Origin: Jeotgalibaca sp052266715
Lineage (GTDB): Bacteria > Bacillota > Bacilli > Lactobacillales > Aerococcaceae
Assembly (NCBI GenBank): GCA_052266715.1
Contig: JBQPRB010000009.1
Length of the DNA: 64,000 bases
Direction: 5' to 3' (one strand)
Part shown: positions 50,357-58,690 of the stretch, piece by piece
Numbering within the stretch: the first letter of the stretch is position 1
Layout of the letters: each line of letters begins with the position of its first letter
Position numbers and translations under genes: made by a program
Notes under the pieces: model-generated
Told to the model about the DNA's origin: nothing
The model's database searches: none
The model's input: the letters and a program-made list of their open reading frames with translations, nothing else

Positions 50357-51236
50357 AAACAATAAGGGGTTAGGCCGCGGCATTGATGCCTTATTTACAA
50401 ACTTTGGTGACATCGAAAAAATTGATGAAAAAACCGAAAAAGTGGAAGAAATAAAGTTGGACGAAATTCGTCCCAATCCTTACCAACCACGGAAAGAGTT
50501 TGATGACACGGCCCTGGCGGAGCTTGCTGAGTCCATTAAAATAAATGGCGTTTTCCAGCCGATTATTTTACGGAAATCAGCAGTAAAAGGCTATGAAATT
50601 ATTGTCGGGGAACGGCGTGCACGCGCTTCGCGTCTCGCTGGAAAAGAAACGATTCCGGCTATTGTCCGTCAATTCGATGAACGCGCAATGATTGAAATTG
50701 CTATTCTTGAGAACTTACAGCGTGAGGATTTATCGCCATTGGAAGAGGCGGAAGCCTATCAAACGATGTTGACGAAACTGAAGCTAACACAAGCCGATGT
50801 TGCGCAACGTTTGGGCAAGAGCCGTCCTTATGTGGCGAACTACCTGCGTCTATTAACGCTGCCAGAAGATGTTAAAAAGCTTCTTCGCAACGGTGATTTG
50901 ACAATGGGGCAAGCGCGGACGTTGTTGGGATTGAAAAATCAAACACAAATCAGTGAATTGGCTAAACGCGTGGTAGCTGAAGGCATGACCGTACGGAATT
51001 TAGAAGCGTTGGTCCAAGAATTAACACAACCAACCCAGCGTAAAGAAAAGAAAAAACGCGAAAAAATCAAGAAACCTTCTTATATCATCGAAAGCGAAGA
51101 GCGCTTGATGGATCGTTTTGGAACTGCTGTGCAGATTACCCCTAAAGGCGAACAAGGGAAAATTGAAATTGAGTATTTATCACCTGCAGATTTGAATCGC
51201 ATTTTGGATTTATTAGCGATTGAATTTGAAGATTGA
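50346..51236 (+). CDS. parB: ParB/Spo0J chromosome partitioning protein
   Basis: A 296-aa ParB with the typical N-terminus NKGLGRGIDALF, the CTP-binding nuclease-like domain (IRPNPYQPRKEF, IVGERRARASRLAG, ENLQREDLSPLEEAEAY), a helix-turn-helix (TQADVAQRLGKSRPYVANYLRLL) and a C-terminal dimerisation segment. It loads at parS and spreads as a clamp. No parS palindrome was recognised in the window by eye. It overlaps soj. Confidence 0.95.
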   Translation: MPSKNNKGLGRGIDALFTNFGDIEKIDEKTEKVEEIKLDEIRPNPYQPRKEFDDTALAELAESIKINGVFQPIILRKSAVKGYEIIVGERRARASRLAGKETIPAIVRQFDERAMIEIAILENLQREDLSPLEEAEAYQTMLTKLKLTQADVAQRLGKSRPYVANYLRLLTLPEDVKKLLRNGDLTMGQARTLLGLKNQTQISELAKRVVAEGMTVRNLEALVQELTQPTQRKEKKKREKIKKPSYIIESEERLMDRFGTAVQITPKGEQGKIEIEYLSPADLNRILDLLAIEFED

Positions 51237-51253
51237 AAAGGGGGTTGCCATTG

Positions 51254-51457
51254 GTGAACCAAAAAGAGTATGATTTACACGATATCGTGGAAATGAAGAA
51301 AGCACATGCTTGCCAAAGTAACTCCTGGGAGATTATTCGGATGGGGATGGATATCCGCATTAAATGCCAGAAGTGTGGACAGTTGGTCTTGATGCCGCGT
51401 CGTGAATTTGAGAAGAAAATGAAAAAAGTATTGGTGAAGGCAGAAGATGCTGAATAA
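51254..51457 (+). CDS. DUF951 small protein
   Basis: A 67-aa basic protein of the DUF951 family, conserved in Firmicutes between parB and ychF. Three cysteines (HACQSN and IKCQKCGQ) could bind zinc. It has no known function; the fold may bind nucleic acid. GTG 51254 or TTG 51251 is the start, both behind AAAGGGGG. It is probably in the soj-parB transcript. Confidence 0.88.
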   Translation: MNQKEYDLHDIVEMKKAHACQSNSWEIIRMGMDIRIKCQKCGQLVLMPRREFEKKMKKVLVKAEDAE

Positions 51458-51483
51458 GCACCAAATAGAAAGAGTGGAATAGA

Positions 51484-52581
51484 ATGTCATTAACAGCAGG
51501 AATTGTGGGTTTGCCAAACGTGGGAAAATCCACATTATTTAATGCAATCACGAAAGCAGGAGTTGAAGCGGCAAACTATCCGTTTGCGACTATCGATCCA
51601 AACGTCGGCGTCGTTGAAGTACCAGATGAGCGTCTACAAAAATTAACAGAATTGGTGAAACCTAAAAAGACTGTTCCGACAACTTTTGAATTTACAGATA
51701 TTGCCGGAATCGTAAAAGGTGCCAGTAAAGGTGAAGGGCTAGGAAATAAATTCTTGGCCAACATTCGCCAAGTTGATGCAATTTGTCATGTTGTGCGTTG
51801 CTTTGAAGATGAAAATATTACTCATGTCAGCGGTAAAGTGAACCCGTTAAGTGATATTGAAGTCATTAATTTGGAATTGATTCTTGCAGATTTGGAGTCC
51901 ATCGATAAACGTTATACTCGTGTCAGCAAAATTGCTCGTACAAAAGATAAAGATGCTTTGGCAGAATTAGCCATTTTGGAACGTGTGAAAGAAGCTTTGG
52001 AAGCTGGTAAATCAGCGCGTACAGTGGAATTTACACCGGAAGAAGAACCACTTGTGAAGAGTCTTTTCCTTTTGACAACGAAACCTGTTCTTTATGTAGC
52101 AAACGTTGCTGAAGATGAAGTGGGCGACGCTGAAAACGAAATGGTTAAAGCAGTACGTGAGTTTGCTGCTTCAGAAGGTGCTGAGGTAGTAACGATCAGT
52201 GCGCGTATCGAAGAAGAAGTGGCTGAACTGGAAGATGAAGAAAAGGCTGACTTCCTGCGTGAGATTGGGATTGAACAGTCAGGATTGGATCAATTGATTC
52301 AAAAAGCCTATTCATTGCTAGGATTGGGTACTTATTTCACAGCGGGTGAAAAAGAAGTACGTGCTTGGACTTTCCGTTTAGGTATGAAAGCACCGCAAGC
52401 TGCTGGTGTTATCCATACAGATTTTGAACGTGGTTTTATTCGTGCAGAGACAGTTTCTTATGATGATTTATTAGCGGCAGGTAGCATGAGTGCAGCCAAA
52501 GAAGCTGGTAAAGTTCGCTCTGAAGGAAAAGAGTACATTGTTCAAGATGGCGATGTTATGTTATTCCGCTTTAATGTATAA
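51484..52581 (+). CDS. ychF: Redox-regulated ATPase YchF
   Basis: A 365-aa Obg-family P-loop protein. G motifs are GLPNVGKSTLFNAI near residue 8, DIAGIVKGASKGEGLG near 71, and NVAEDE in place of the guanine-specific NKxD, which explains the ATP preference of the family. The C-terminal TGS domain (ARAWTFRLGMKAPQAAGVIHTDFERGF) is complete. It associates with ribosomes and affects oxidative stress. GAAAGAGTGG precedes the ATG. Confidence 0.96.
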   Translation: MSLTAGIVGLPNVGKSTLFNAITKAGVEAANYPFATIDPNVGVVEVPDERLQKLTELVKPKKTVPTTFEFTDIAGIVKGASKGEGLGNKFLANIRQVDAICHVVRCFEDENITHVSGKVNPLSDIEVINLELILADLESIDKRYTRVSKIARTKDKDALAELAILERVKEALEAGKSARTVEFTPEEEPLVKSLFLLTTKPVLYVANVAEDEVGDAENEMVKAVREFAASEGAEVVTISARIEEEVAELEDEEKADFLREIGIEQSGLDQLIQKAYSLLGLGTYFTAGEKEVRAWTFRLGMKAPQAAGVIHTDFERGFIRAETVSYDDLLAAGSMSAAKEAGKVRSEGKEYIVQDGDVMLFRFNV

Positions 52582-52615
52582 TGTTTGGCGTAAGAAATTC
52601 TAGGAGGCTCTAAAC

Positions 52616-53308
52616 GTGTCAGAGAATACAGAAAAAACACTTGAACAATTAAAGAATGAAAACAATGCCTTGTGGAGTGAACTTACTAAACGTAATGAGC
52701 AATACATGGTTGGTCTTGATCGTGCTTTAAAACAAGCTAACTACGACGAAGAAAATAAACATGTTTTATATAACAAAATGATGACGGAGCTTGTCTCAAA
52801 TCAAAAAAGTGGTACGACGGCACGCCAATTATATGGAACTGTATCTGAATGCGCAGAAAACATTCTGCAGCAACATGAAGAGAGTATAGTGCCAGAGCGC
52901 TCACCAAACTGGCTGATTGCCATCGATGGTGGCCTCCTATTGGGTTCAATCTTCGCGTTGATTTCAGGGATTTCCTTATTGACGTCTGATGCTAACGTAC
53001 AGCCCGGTATGGGAATTATCAGCTTAATCTTGAATTTTATTGCGGGTGGATTATCCATGTTGGTTATTTCCAAATACCAACCAGACCCTAACGCGCCAAA
53101 AGGCAAAAAAGGTTACGGAAAATATATTGCGGCTACAACGATTGCCATGCTTTTCTGGATGCTAGCGATGACGGCGACAATGGCATTAGTGCCACCAGCC
53201 ATCAATATTAGCTTGTCAGCACCTGCTTATTTAGTAATTGGTGGTCTTGGATTTGCGCTTAAATTCTATTTGAAGAAAAAATTCACTATCACAGGTGGAT
53301 TGTTCTAA
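52616..53308 (+). CDS. DUF1129 membrane protein
   Basis: A 230-aa protein with a helical, charged N-terminal domain (about residues 1-95) and four membrane segments (about 100-225). It belongs to DUF1129, a family largely limited to Lactobacillales and usually found right after ychF, as here. Function unknown. The GTG start at 52616 follows AGGAGG. It ends at a strong terminator. Confidence 0.85.
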   Translation: MSENTEKTLEQLKNENNALWSELTKRNEQYMVGLDRALKQANYDEENKHVLYNKMMTELVSNQKSGTTARQLYGTVSECAENILQQHEESIVPERSPNWLIAIDGGLLLGSIFALISGISLLTSDANVQPGMGIISLILNFIAGGLSMLVISKYQPDPNAPKGKKGYGKYIAATTIAMLFWMLAMTATMALVPPAINISLSAPAYLVIGGLGFALKFYLKKKFTITGGLF

Positions 53309-53313
53309 AGTAT

Positions 53314-53357
53314 AAAAAGTGGAACAACACGTTTTTATGGTGTTGTTCCACTTTTTT
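53314..53357. terminator. Bidirectional terminator after DUF1129 gene and sipT-like gene
   Basis: AAAAAGTGGAACAACAC (53314-53330) pairs perfectly with its complement ending near 53356, followed by T-runs on both strands. Confidence 0.92.
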
Positions 53358-53374
53358 GTATTTAAATATTTCCG

Positions 53375-53872
53375 TTAAATCCGGTGGAATGGATAACAGG
53401 AAAAGAATACTTTTCCTACCATATCTTTTTGGGCAATATAGGGATCTTCAAAATGGCGACTATCTTGGGAAATGGTTCTATTATCGCCAAGCATGAAGTA
53501 TTTTCCTTTGGGAACGATGAAGTTTCCTCCATCACCACTCGGATTCGCCGTGTATGGTTCATCCAGTTCCTTTTGATTGAGATAAACTGTACCATTTTCT
53601 CGGATGTCGATACTGTCTCCCGGTAGACCAATAACTCGCTTAATCACGTCCTGGTTAAGTTCATGGGAATGAAAAATGACAATGTCACCACGGTGCACCT
53701 TGTTGTAGGCATATAGGCGCTTGGTCAGAAGTCTCTGCTTTGGTTTGAGTAAGGGAGACATGGATAAAGAGGAGACCCTAGCCACAAAGAAAAGGTAGCG
53801 CCGGATAAACTGGGCTGCCACTCCAGCAAGTAGAATGATGGTGATGATGTTAAAAAATAGGGACTCATTCAT
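53375..53872 (-). CDS. Signal peptidase I
   Basis: A 165-aa membrane-anchored type I signal peptidase. After an N-terminal membrane segment (FFNIITIILLAGVAAQF) come box B with the catalytic serine (SSLSMSPLL, near residue 37), box D with the catalytic lysine (DVIKRVIGLPGD) and box E (GDNRTISQDSR). It cleaves Sec and Tat signal peptides outside the membrane. ATG 53872 is preferred to GTG 53881 because AGGTG lies at proper distance. The divergent RVSSLSMSPLL variant replaces the more usual V-x-G-x-S-M. Confidence 0.92.
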   Translation of the reverse strand: MNESLFFNIITIILLAGVAAQFIRRYLFFVARVSSLSMSPLLKPKQRLLTKRLYAYNKVHRGDIVIFHSHELNQDVIKRVIGLPGDSIDIRENGTVYLNQKELDEPYTANPSGDGGNFIVPKGKYFMLGDNRTISQDSRHFEDPYIAQKDMVGKVFFSCYPFHRI

Positions 53873-53914
53873 TTTTTTCACCTGGCTTCAATAGTAGTAG
53901 GATATAGATGGCCG

Positions 53915-54502
53915 TTAATGTTTATGAGCATGGTGATGTTCATGATCATGCTCTTCACCTTCCGCGCTTTTGAAGAAGGTGACGTAGGCTGCGATGTATT
54001 CCCGGGCAGCATCAAGGTCGTTGATGTCGTAATCCTTCAATTTCAAGGCTCTTTGAAATTTCCCTTCAAGAGCTGCTACTTCCTCTTTCGGAAGGACACC
54101 TTCAAAAGGTGACAGATTCCCAACTTCTAGACACTTGTCTGCGGCAGCGACTCTTGGGTCAACCGGTACACCCGCTGGTTTCATGCCCTCGAAGGGTGCA
54201 CCCTCTCCGGCACGATGGATTCGGATAACGCTCTCCTGGAAATATTGATCGGCCAACATCTGGGCCTCGGGGCTGAGTATTCGGACTTTGCGGCTTAACT
54301 CGAAGATTTTCGTGAGTTCTTCTTCATCTTCCGGAGCAAGCCATTTCAAGGCATAGTTGAGGTTTCCTGTTTCCAATGCTTTCCTGGCGTCGGTTGCGGT
54401 AGGCCCATCAAAGGTGTCACAGTGAGCGCTAACATTTATAGGCATCAAGAATATAAAGAGAGCGACGACAAACAATACGACTACGACCATTAAGATTTGC
54501 AT
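53915..54502 (-). CDS. DUF6448-type secreted/anchored protein with His-rich tail
   Basis: A 195-aa protein with an N-terminal hydrophobic segment (VVVVLFVVALFIFLM), then a mostly helical domain beginning SAHCDTFDGPTATDARKALE and containing SVIRIHRAGEGAPFEGMKPAG, which I recognise as the DUF6448 family. It ends in a histidine-rich tail (HDHEHHHAHKH) likely to bind metal ions. The family has no known function. The conserved HCD after the signal segment and conserved IHRAGEG suggest a metal or redox role outside the membrane. AGGAGG precedes the ATG. It is 42 nt upstream of the signal peptidase gene on the same strand. Confidence 0.75.
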   Translation of the reverse strand: MQILMVVVVLFVVALFIFLMPINVSAHCDTFDGPTATDARKALETGNLNYALKWLAPEDEEELTKIFELSRKVRILSPEAQMLADQYFQESVIRIHRAGEGAPFEGMKPAGVPVDPRVAAADKCLEVGNLSPFEGVLPKEEVAALEGKFQRALKLKDYDINDLDAAREYIAAYVTFFKSAEGEEHDHEHHHAHKH

Positions 54503-54684
54503 GAAAATTCCTCCTTATGTTTTATTTGTTTTTTGTTCTTTATGCCCTTGTTATATCACATAACCATGAGTTTGAAACTTTTAAAGATTTATCTGGCCGT
54601 TAGGATAACGCTCGTAAGAAAAAAATACTCTTTTGTCTCCAATCCTGATATACTGGTCCAGCAAAGAAAAGAAAGTAGGAAAAT

Positions 54685-56142
54685 ATGGAAAAGAAATCAT
54701 TTGAATCGATGGGAATTAGTCCCGAAATACTGAAAGCACTCACGAGTTTGCGTTATTACAACCCAACAGCAGTGCAGGAACAGGTGCTTCCGTTGGCTTT
54801 AGAAAAACAGGATATTATTGTGGAATCACAAACAGGTAGTGGCAAGACAGCTGCATTTGGTATTCCATTGTGTGAAGATGCAATTTGGGAAGAAAATAAA
54901 CCCCAAGCTTTAATCCTTGTTCCGACTCGGGAATTAGCGTTACAAATCAAGGAAGAAATTATGAATATCGGCCGTTTGAAGCGAATTAAGGTGACTGCGG
55001 TATTTGGTAAGTCATCCTTTAAAACACAAAAATCCGAATTGAAGCAAAAAAGTCATATTGTCGTGGGAACACCGGGCCGGATACTTGAACACCTTCAAGA
55101 AGGAACATTTTTGGTAGAAAAAATACGTGCCTTGGTTTTGGACGAAGCAGACGAAATGTTGCATATGGGCTTTATTGAACAAGTAGAATCCGTGATTGAC
55201 TACTTGCCAAGTAGTCGTCAAACGTTGCTATTCTCAGCCACCATGCCGGCCGAAGTAGAGAGATTGGCAAGTTTCTATATGCATGAAAATCGCGCTTCTG
55301 TAAAAATGGCAAAGTCAGTAGAGAATACACCGCGTATTTTGCATTCTTATATTAAAGTGCAAGACACCCCTAAAGAAAAATTACTGTTAAATTTATTGAC
55401 GATTGCAAATCCAGATGCCAGCATCATTTTCTGTAATACCAAAGATGTTGTTGATGCAGTGGATGCTTACTTAGGTAAAGCAGGTCTACCCGTTGATAAA
55501 TTGCATGGCGGTATGGATCAAGAAGATCGTTTAGCGGTACTGAATGATTTTCGTTCAGGAAAACTTCGTTACTTAGTGGCGACGGATGTCGCTTCACGTG
55601 GTATCGATATTGAAAACATCACACATGTGGTTAACTATGATGTTCCTTTTGAAAAAGAAAGCTTTATTCACCGAACGGGTCGGACTGGACGTGCAGGTAA
55701 AATGGGGCAAGCACTAACTTTGGTTAGTGAGAATGACAAATTCCGTTGGGCGGAAGTTTTTGACTACGCATTTGAAGATAAAGATGCCGTTACAGAGATT
55801 GTCGCCCCTTCTGAACGTATCGTTGCGCGTGCAAAGGCTGCTTTTGACAAGAAAAACCAAACACGGATGAAACCAAGAGTCGCCCGTAATAAAGAGTTAA
55901 ATCAAGACATCACCAAGATTTATTTCAATGGTGGCAAAAAGAAAAAACTTCGCGCAGTTGATTTTGTTGGTACATTAACGAATATCAAAGGCATTACGGC
56001 CGAAGACATCGGTATTATCACCATCCAGGAAAATGTAACATATGTTGAGGTTTTAAATGGAAAAGGTCCTTACGTTATTTCGGAAATGCAAGATCGGACT
56101 GTAAAAGGGAAAAATTTGAAAGTCCATAAAGCCCGTAAATAG
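54685..56142 (+). CDS. dbpA: DEAD-box RNA helicase, DbpA/YxiN-like
   Basis: A 485-aa ATP-dependent RNA helicase. Motifs: Q (TAVQEQVLP), I (QTGSGKTAAFG), Ia (PTRELALQ), II (VLDEADEML), III (SATMP), V (ATDVASRGIDI) and VI (HRTGRTGRAG). The C-terminal domain (about 400-485, KIYFNGGKKKKLRAVDFVGTL) is the DbpA RNA-binding domain, which in E. coli DbpA and B. subtilis YxiN recognises hairpin 92 of 23S rRNA during large-subunit assembly. AAAGTAGGAAA precedes the start. Confidence 0.9.
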   Translation: MEKKSFESMGISPEILKALTSLRYYNPTAVQEQVLPLALEKQDIIVESQTGSGKTAAFGIPLCEDAIWEENKPQALILVPTRELALQIKEEIMNIGRLKRIKVTAVFGKSSFKTQKSELKQKSHIVVGTPGRILEHLQEGTFLVEKIRALVLDEADEMLHMGFIEQVESVIDYLPSSRQTLLFSATMPAEVERLASFYMHENRASVKMAKSVENTPRILHSYIKVQDTPKEKLLLNLLTIANPDASIIFCNTKDVVDAVDAYLGKAGLPVDKLHGGMDQEDRLAVLNDFRSGKLRYLVATDVASRGIDIENITHVVNYDVPFEKESFIHRTGRTGRAGKMGQALTLVSENDKFRWAEVFDYAFEDKDAVTEIVAPSERIVARAKAAFDKKNQTRMKPRVARNKELNQDITKIYFNGGKKKKLRAVDFVGTLTNIKGITAEDIGIITIQENVTYVEVLNGKGPYVISEMQDRTVKGKNLKVHKARK

Positions 56143-56155
56143 AAAATACCTAAGG

Positions 56156-56184
56156 AGTCCCGCAAAAAAATGCGGGGCTTTTTT
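56156..56184 (+). terminator. Terminator after dbpA-like gene
   Basis: GTCCCGC (56157-56163) pairs with GCGGGGC (56172-56178, one G-T pair), followed by six T. Confidence 0.85.
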
Positions 56185-56270
56185 CATTCTTAAGCTTGAC
56201 GTTTATCTTCGTGGGTGGTAAGTTAAAACATAAAAAAATCGTACCAACCAAAGGAGAGGGGAAACAAAAA

Positions 56271-57755
56271 ATGTCGAACTGGGAAACAAAATTTGCTAAA
56301 GAGGGATACACATTTGATGACGTATTATTAATACCTGCAGAAAGTCATGTATTACCGAATGATGTGGATCTATCAATTCAATTGGCAAAAAATATCCGCT
56401 TGAATGTCCCTATTTTAAGTGCAAGCATGGATACTGTAACTGAAGCCGAAATGGCCATTGCCATGGCACGAAATGGCGGTTTAGGCGTCATCCACAAAAA
56501 TATGTCTATCCAAGCGCAAGCAGACGAAGTTCGCAAAGTAAAACGCTCAGAAAGTGGCGTTATTATTGATCCTTTCTTCTTGACACCAGATCATTTGGTA
56601 AGTGAAGCAGAACATTTGATGGCAAAATACCGCATTAGTGGTGTTCCGATTGTGAATCATATGGAAGAACGCCAATTAGTTGGGATTCTTACAAACCGTG
56701 ATTTACGTTTTATTTCTGATTACACTCAAAAAATTGGTGATGTTATGACCAAAGAGGAGCTTATTACGGCACCTGTTGGAACATCATTAAAAGAAGCAGA
56801 AAACATTTTGCAAAAATACAAAATTGAAAAATTACCTTTGGTTGATGGTGAAGGCAAACTAGCTGGCTTAATTACTATTAAGGATATTGAAAAAGTTATT
56901 GAATTCCCACATGCAGCGAAAGATAGCCATGGTCGCTTATTGGTGGCAGCAGCTGTAGGAGTGACTACTGATACTTTTGAACGTGCTCAAGCATTACTCG
57001 ATGCTGGTGCTGATGCAATTGTCATTGATACTGCTCATGGTCACAGTGCGGGTGTTATCCGTAAAATTAGTGAAATTCGTGCCCAATTCCCAGAGGCAAC
57101 CTTGATTGCTGGTAACGTTGCGACAGCTGAAGGGACCCGTGCCTTGTTCGAAACGGGTGTAGATGTTGTTAAAGTAGGTATCGGACCTGGTTCTATCTGT
57201 ACAACACGTGTGGTGGCAGGAGTTGGGGTACCACAAATCACAGCTATTTATGATGCTGCAGGTGTGGCACGTGAATACGGAAAAGCGATTATTGCTGATG
57301 GTGGTATTAAGTATTCTGGAGATATCGTAAAAGCAATGGCTGCCGGTGGACATGCTGTTATGTTGGGTAGTATGTTGGCGGGTACGGACGAATCACCTGG
57401 TGAATTTGAAATGTTCCAAGGCCGTCGTTTCAAAACGTACCGCGGAATGGGTAGCTTGGCAGCCATGGAAAAAGGTTCAAGCGACCGTTATTTCCAAGGT
57501 GGCGTAAATGAAGCTAACAAACTTGTTCCTGAGGGGATTGAAGGTCGCGTTGCTTATAAAGGCGGCGTTGGCGATATTATCTTCCAAATGCTAGGTGGCG
57601 TTCGTTCCGGTATGGGCTATGTTGGCGCAGCTAACTTAGAACAATTACGCGAAAATGCACAATTTATGCGTATGTCAGGTGCCGGTTTGGTTGAATCTCA
57701 TCCACACGATATCCAAATTACAAGAGAAGCACCAAACTACTCTTTTGGAAACTAA
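56271..57755 (+). CDS. guaB: IMP dehydrogenase
   Basis: A 494-aa enzyme for the rate-limiting step of GMP synthesis (IMP to XMP, NAD+). The catalytic barrel has the Cys loop in GIGPGSICTTRVVAGVG near residue 308 and the mobile flap region near 400-430. Two CBS domains are inserted at about residues 95-215. ATG 56271 follows AAAGGAGAGGGG; the upstream in-frame extension is not conserved. A TTGACG (56196-56201) may be its -35, but the -10 is weak. Downstream come a two-component system, dacA and serS, an order reminiscent of the B. subtilis guaB-dacA-serS region. Confidence 0.96.
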   Translation: MSNWETKFAKEGYTFDDVLLIPAESHVLPNDVDLSIQLAKNIRLNVPILSASMDTVTEAEMAIAMARNGGLGVIHKNMSIQAQADEVRKVKRSESGVIIDPFFLTPDHLVSEAEHLMAKYRISGVPIVNHMEERQLVGILTNRDLRFISDYTQKIGDVMTKEELITAPVGTSLKEAENILQKYKIEKLPLVDGEGKLAGLITIKDIEKVIEFPHAAKDSHGRLLVAAAVGVTTDTFERAQALLDAGADAIVIDTAHGHSAGVIRKISEIRAQFPEATLIAGNVATAEGTRALFETGVDVVKVGIGPGSICTTRVVAGVGVPQITAIYDAAGVAREYGKAIIADGGIKYSGDIVKAMAAGGHAVMLGSMLAGTDESPGEFEMFQGRRFKTYRGMGSLAAMEKGSSDRYFQGGVNEANKLVPEGIEGRVAYKGGVGDIIFQMLGGVRSGMGYVGAANLEQLRENAQFMRMSGAGLVESHPHDIQITREAPNYSFGN

Positions 57756-57780
57756 GGGTTATTAATTTAATATTTCTGTA

Positions 57781-57820
57781 AACTGCTTACCTTGATAAAA
57801 TAAAGGTAAGCAGTTTTTTT
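57781..57820 (+). terminator. Terminator of guaB
   Basis: AACTGCTTACCTT (57781-57793) pairs with AAGGTAAGCAGTT (57803-57815), followed by a T-run. Confidence 0.9.
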
Positions 57821-57829
57821 ATAAGGATT

Positions 57830-57872
57830 GTTTGGACGTAACTATTTAATTCCCGCTGAATTATGTCCAAAC
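57830..57872. repeat. Single inverted repeat with array-like geometry
   Basis: GTTTGGACGTAA (57830-57841) and TTATGTCCAAAC (57861-57872) form a 12-bp stem with one G-T pair around a 19-nt loop. There is no T-run, so it is not a terminator. Stem and loop lengths match single hairpins of the arrays at 6.1, 34.7 and 44.1 kb. Confidence 0.6.
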
Positions 57873-57986
57873 TTGTTTCCGTGAAAGCCATATTTTTTAA
57901 GATTCTTACAAGTATCACGTTTTTAACGAAACCTTTATTATTTTCTGGTAAACTAACAGCAACTAATATGCACAATGAGGTGACTT

Positions 57987-58679
57987 ATGGATAAGATATT
58001 AATTGTTGATGACGATCGTGAAATTGTAGATTTACTAAGTATTTATTGTAAAAATGAAGGCTATGAAGCTATAAAAGCTTATAACGGAGTAGAAGCCCTG
58101 CAATTGCTAAAACAAAATATGGATATCCAGCTTATTATCCTGGATGTCATGATGCCGAAAAAAGATGGCATCGCTGTTTTGAAAGAGCTTAGAGAAGATA
58201 ATAATCAAATACCGGTTTTGATGTTAAGTGCAAAATCTACTGACATGGATAAAATTCAAGGACTAACTTCTGGTGCTGATGATTACGTCTCTAAACCCTT
58301 CAATCCACTTGAAGTGATGGCACGTATCAAGTCATTATTACGCCGTTCTTCGGTTACCCAACAAGAAATAGAAGCCAATGTTATTGAGGTTGGTCCACTT
58401 ATCATTAAAAAAGAGTCCCATGAAGTTAAAACCTTGAATGGTAAAGAAATACAATTAACTGCCTTGGAATTCGGCATTTTATATTTGTTGGCAAGTAATT
58501 TGAATCGTGTTTTTAGTGCGGATGAGATATTTGAACGGGTATGGTTACAAGAAAGTATTGTTTCAGCCAAAACAGTAATGGTACATGTTAGCCATCTACG
58601 CGATAAAATCGAAAAGGCAACCAACGGTGAAAAAGTAATCCAAACCGTCTGGGGAGTCGGCTATAAAATTTCAGAATAG
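57987..58679 (+). CDS. OmpR/VanR-family response regulator
   Basis: A 230-aa regulator with a receiver domain (acidic pair in ILIVDDDREIV, phospho-acceptor Asp in LIILDVMMPKKDG near residue 53, Lys in VSKPFNP near 103) and a C-terminal winged-helix DNA-binding domain (ELTALEFGILYLLASN-like LTALEFGILYLL, then VMVHVSHLRDKI). It resembles VanR-type regulators. The kinase gene follows after 11 nt, and a D,D-carboxypeptidase gene follows that, which suggests control of cell-wall precursors as in the DdcR-DdcS system of Enterococcus faecium. Confidence 0.88.
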   Translation: MDKILIVDDDREIVDLLSIYCKNEGYEAIKAYNGVEALQLLKQNMDIQLIILDVMMPKKDGIAVLKELREDNNQIPVLMLSAKSTDMDKIQGLTSGADDYVSKPFNPLEVMARIKSLLRRSSVTQQEIEANVIEVGPLIIKKESHEVKTLNGKEIQLTALEFGILYLLASNLNRVFSADEIFERVWLQESIVSAKTVMVHVSHLRDKIEKATNGEKVIQTVWGVGYKISE

Positions 58680-58690
58680 GGGCAAATGGC

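Noticed and set aside
53314..53356. A parS-like site because of GTGGAACAACAC
   Set aside because: The sequence is the arm of a perfect terminator stem with T-runs and does not match the 16-bp parS palindrome.
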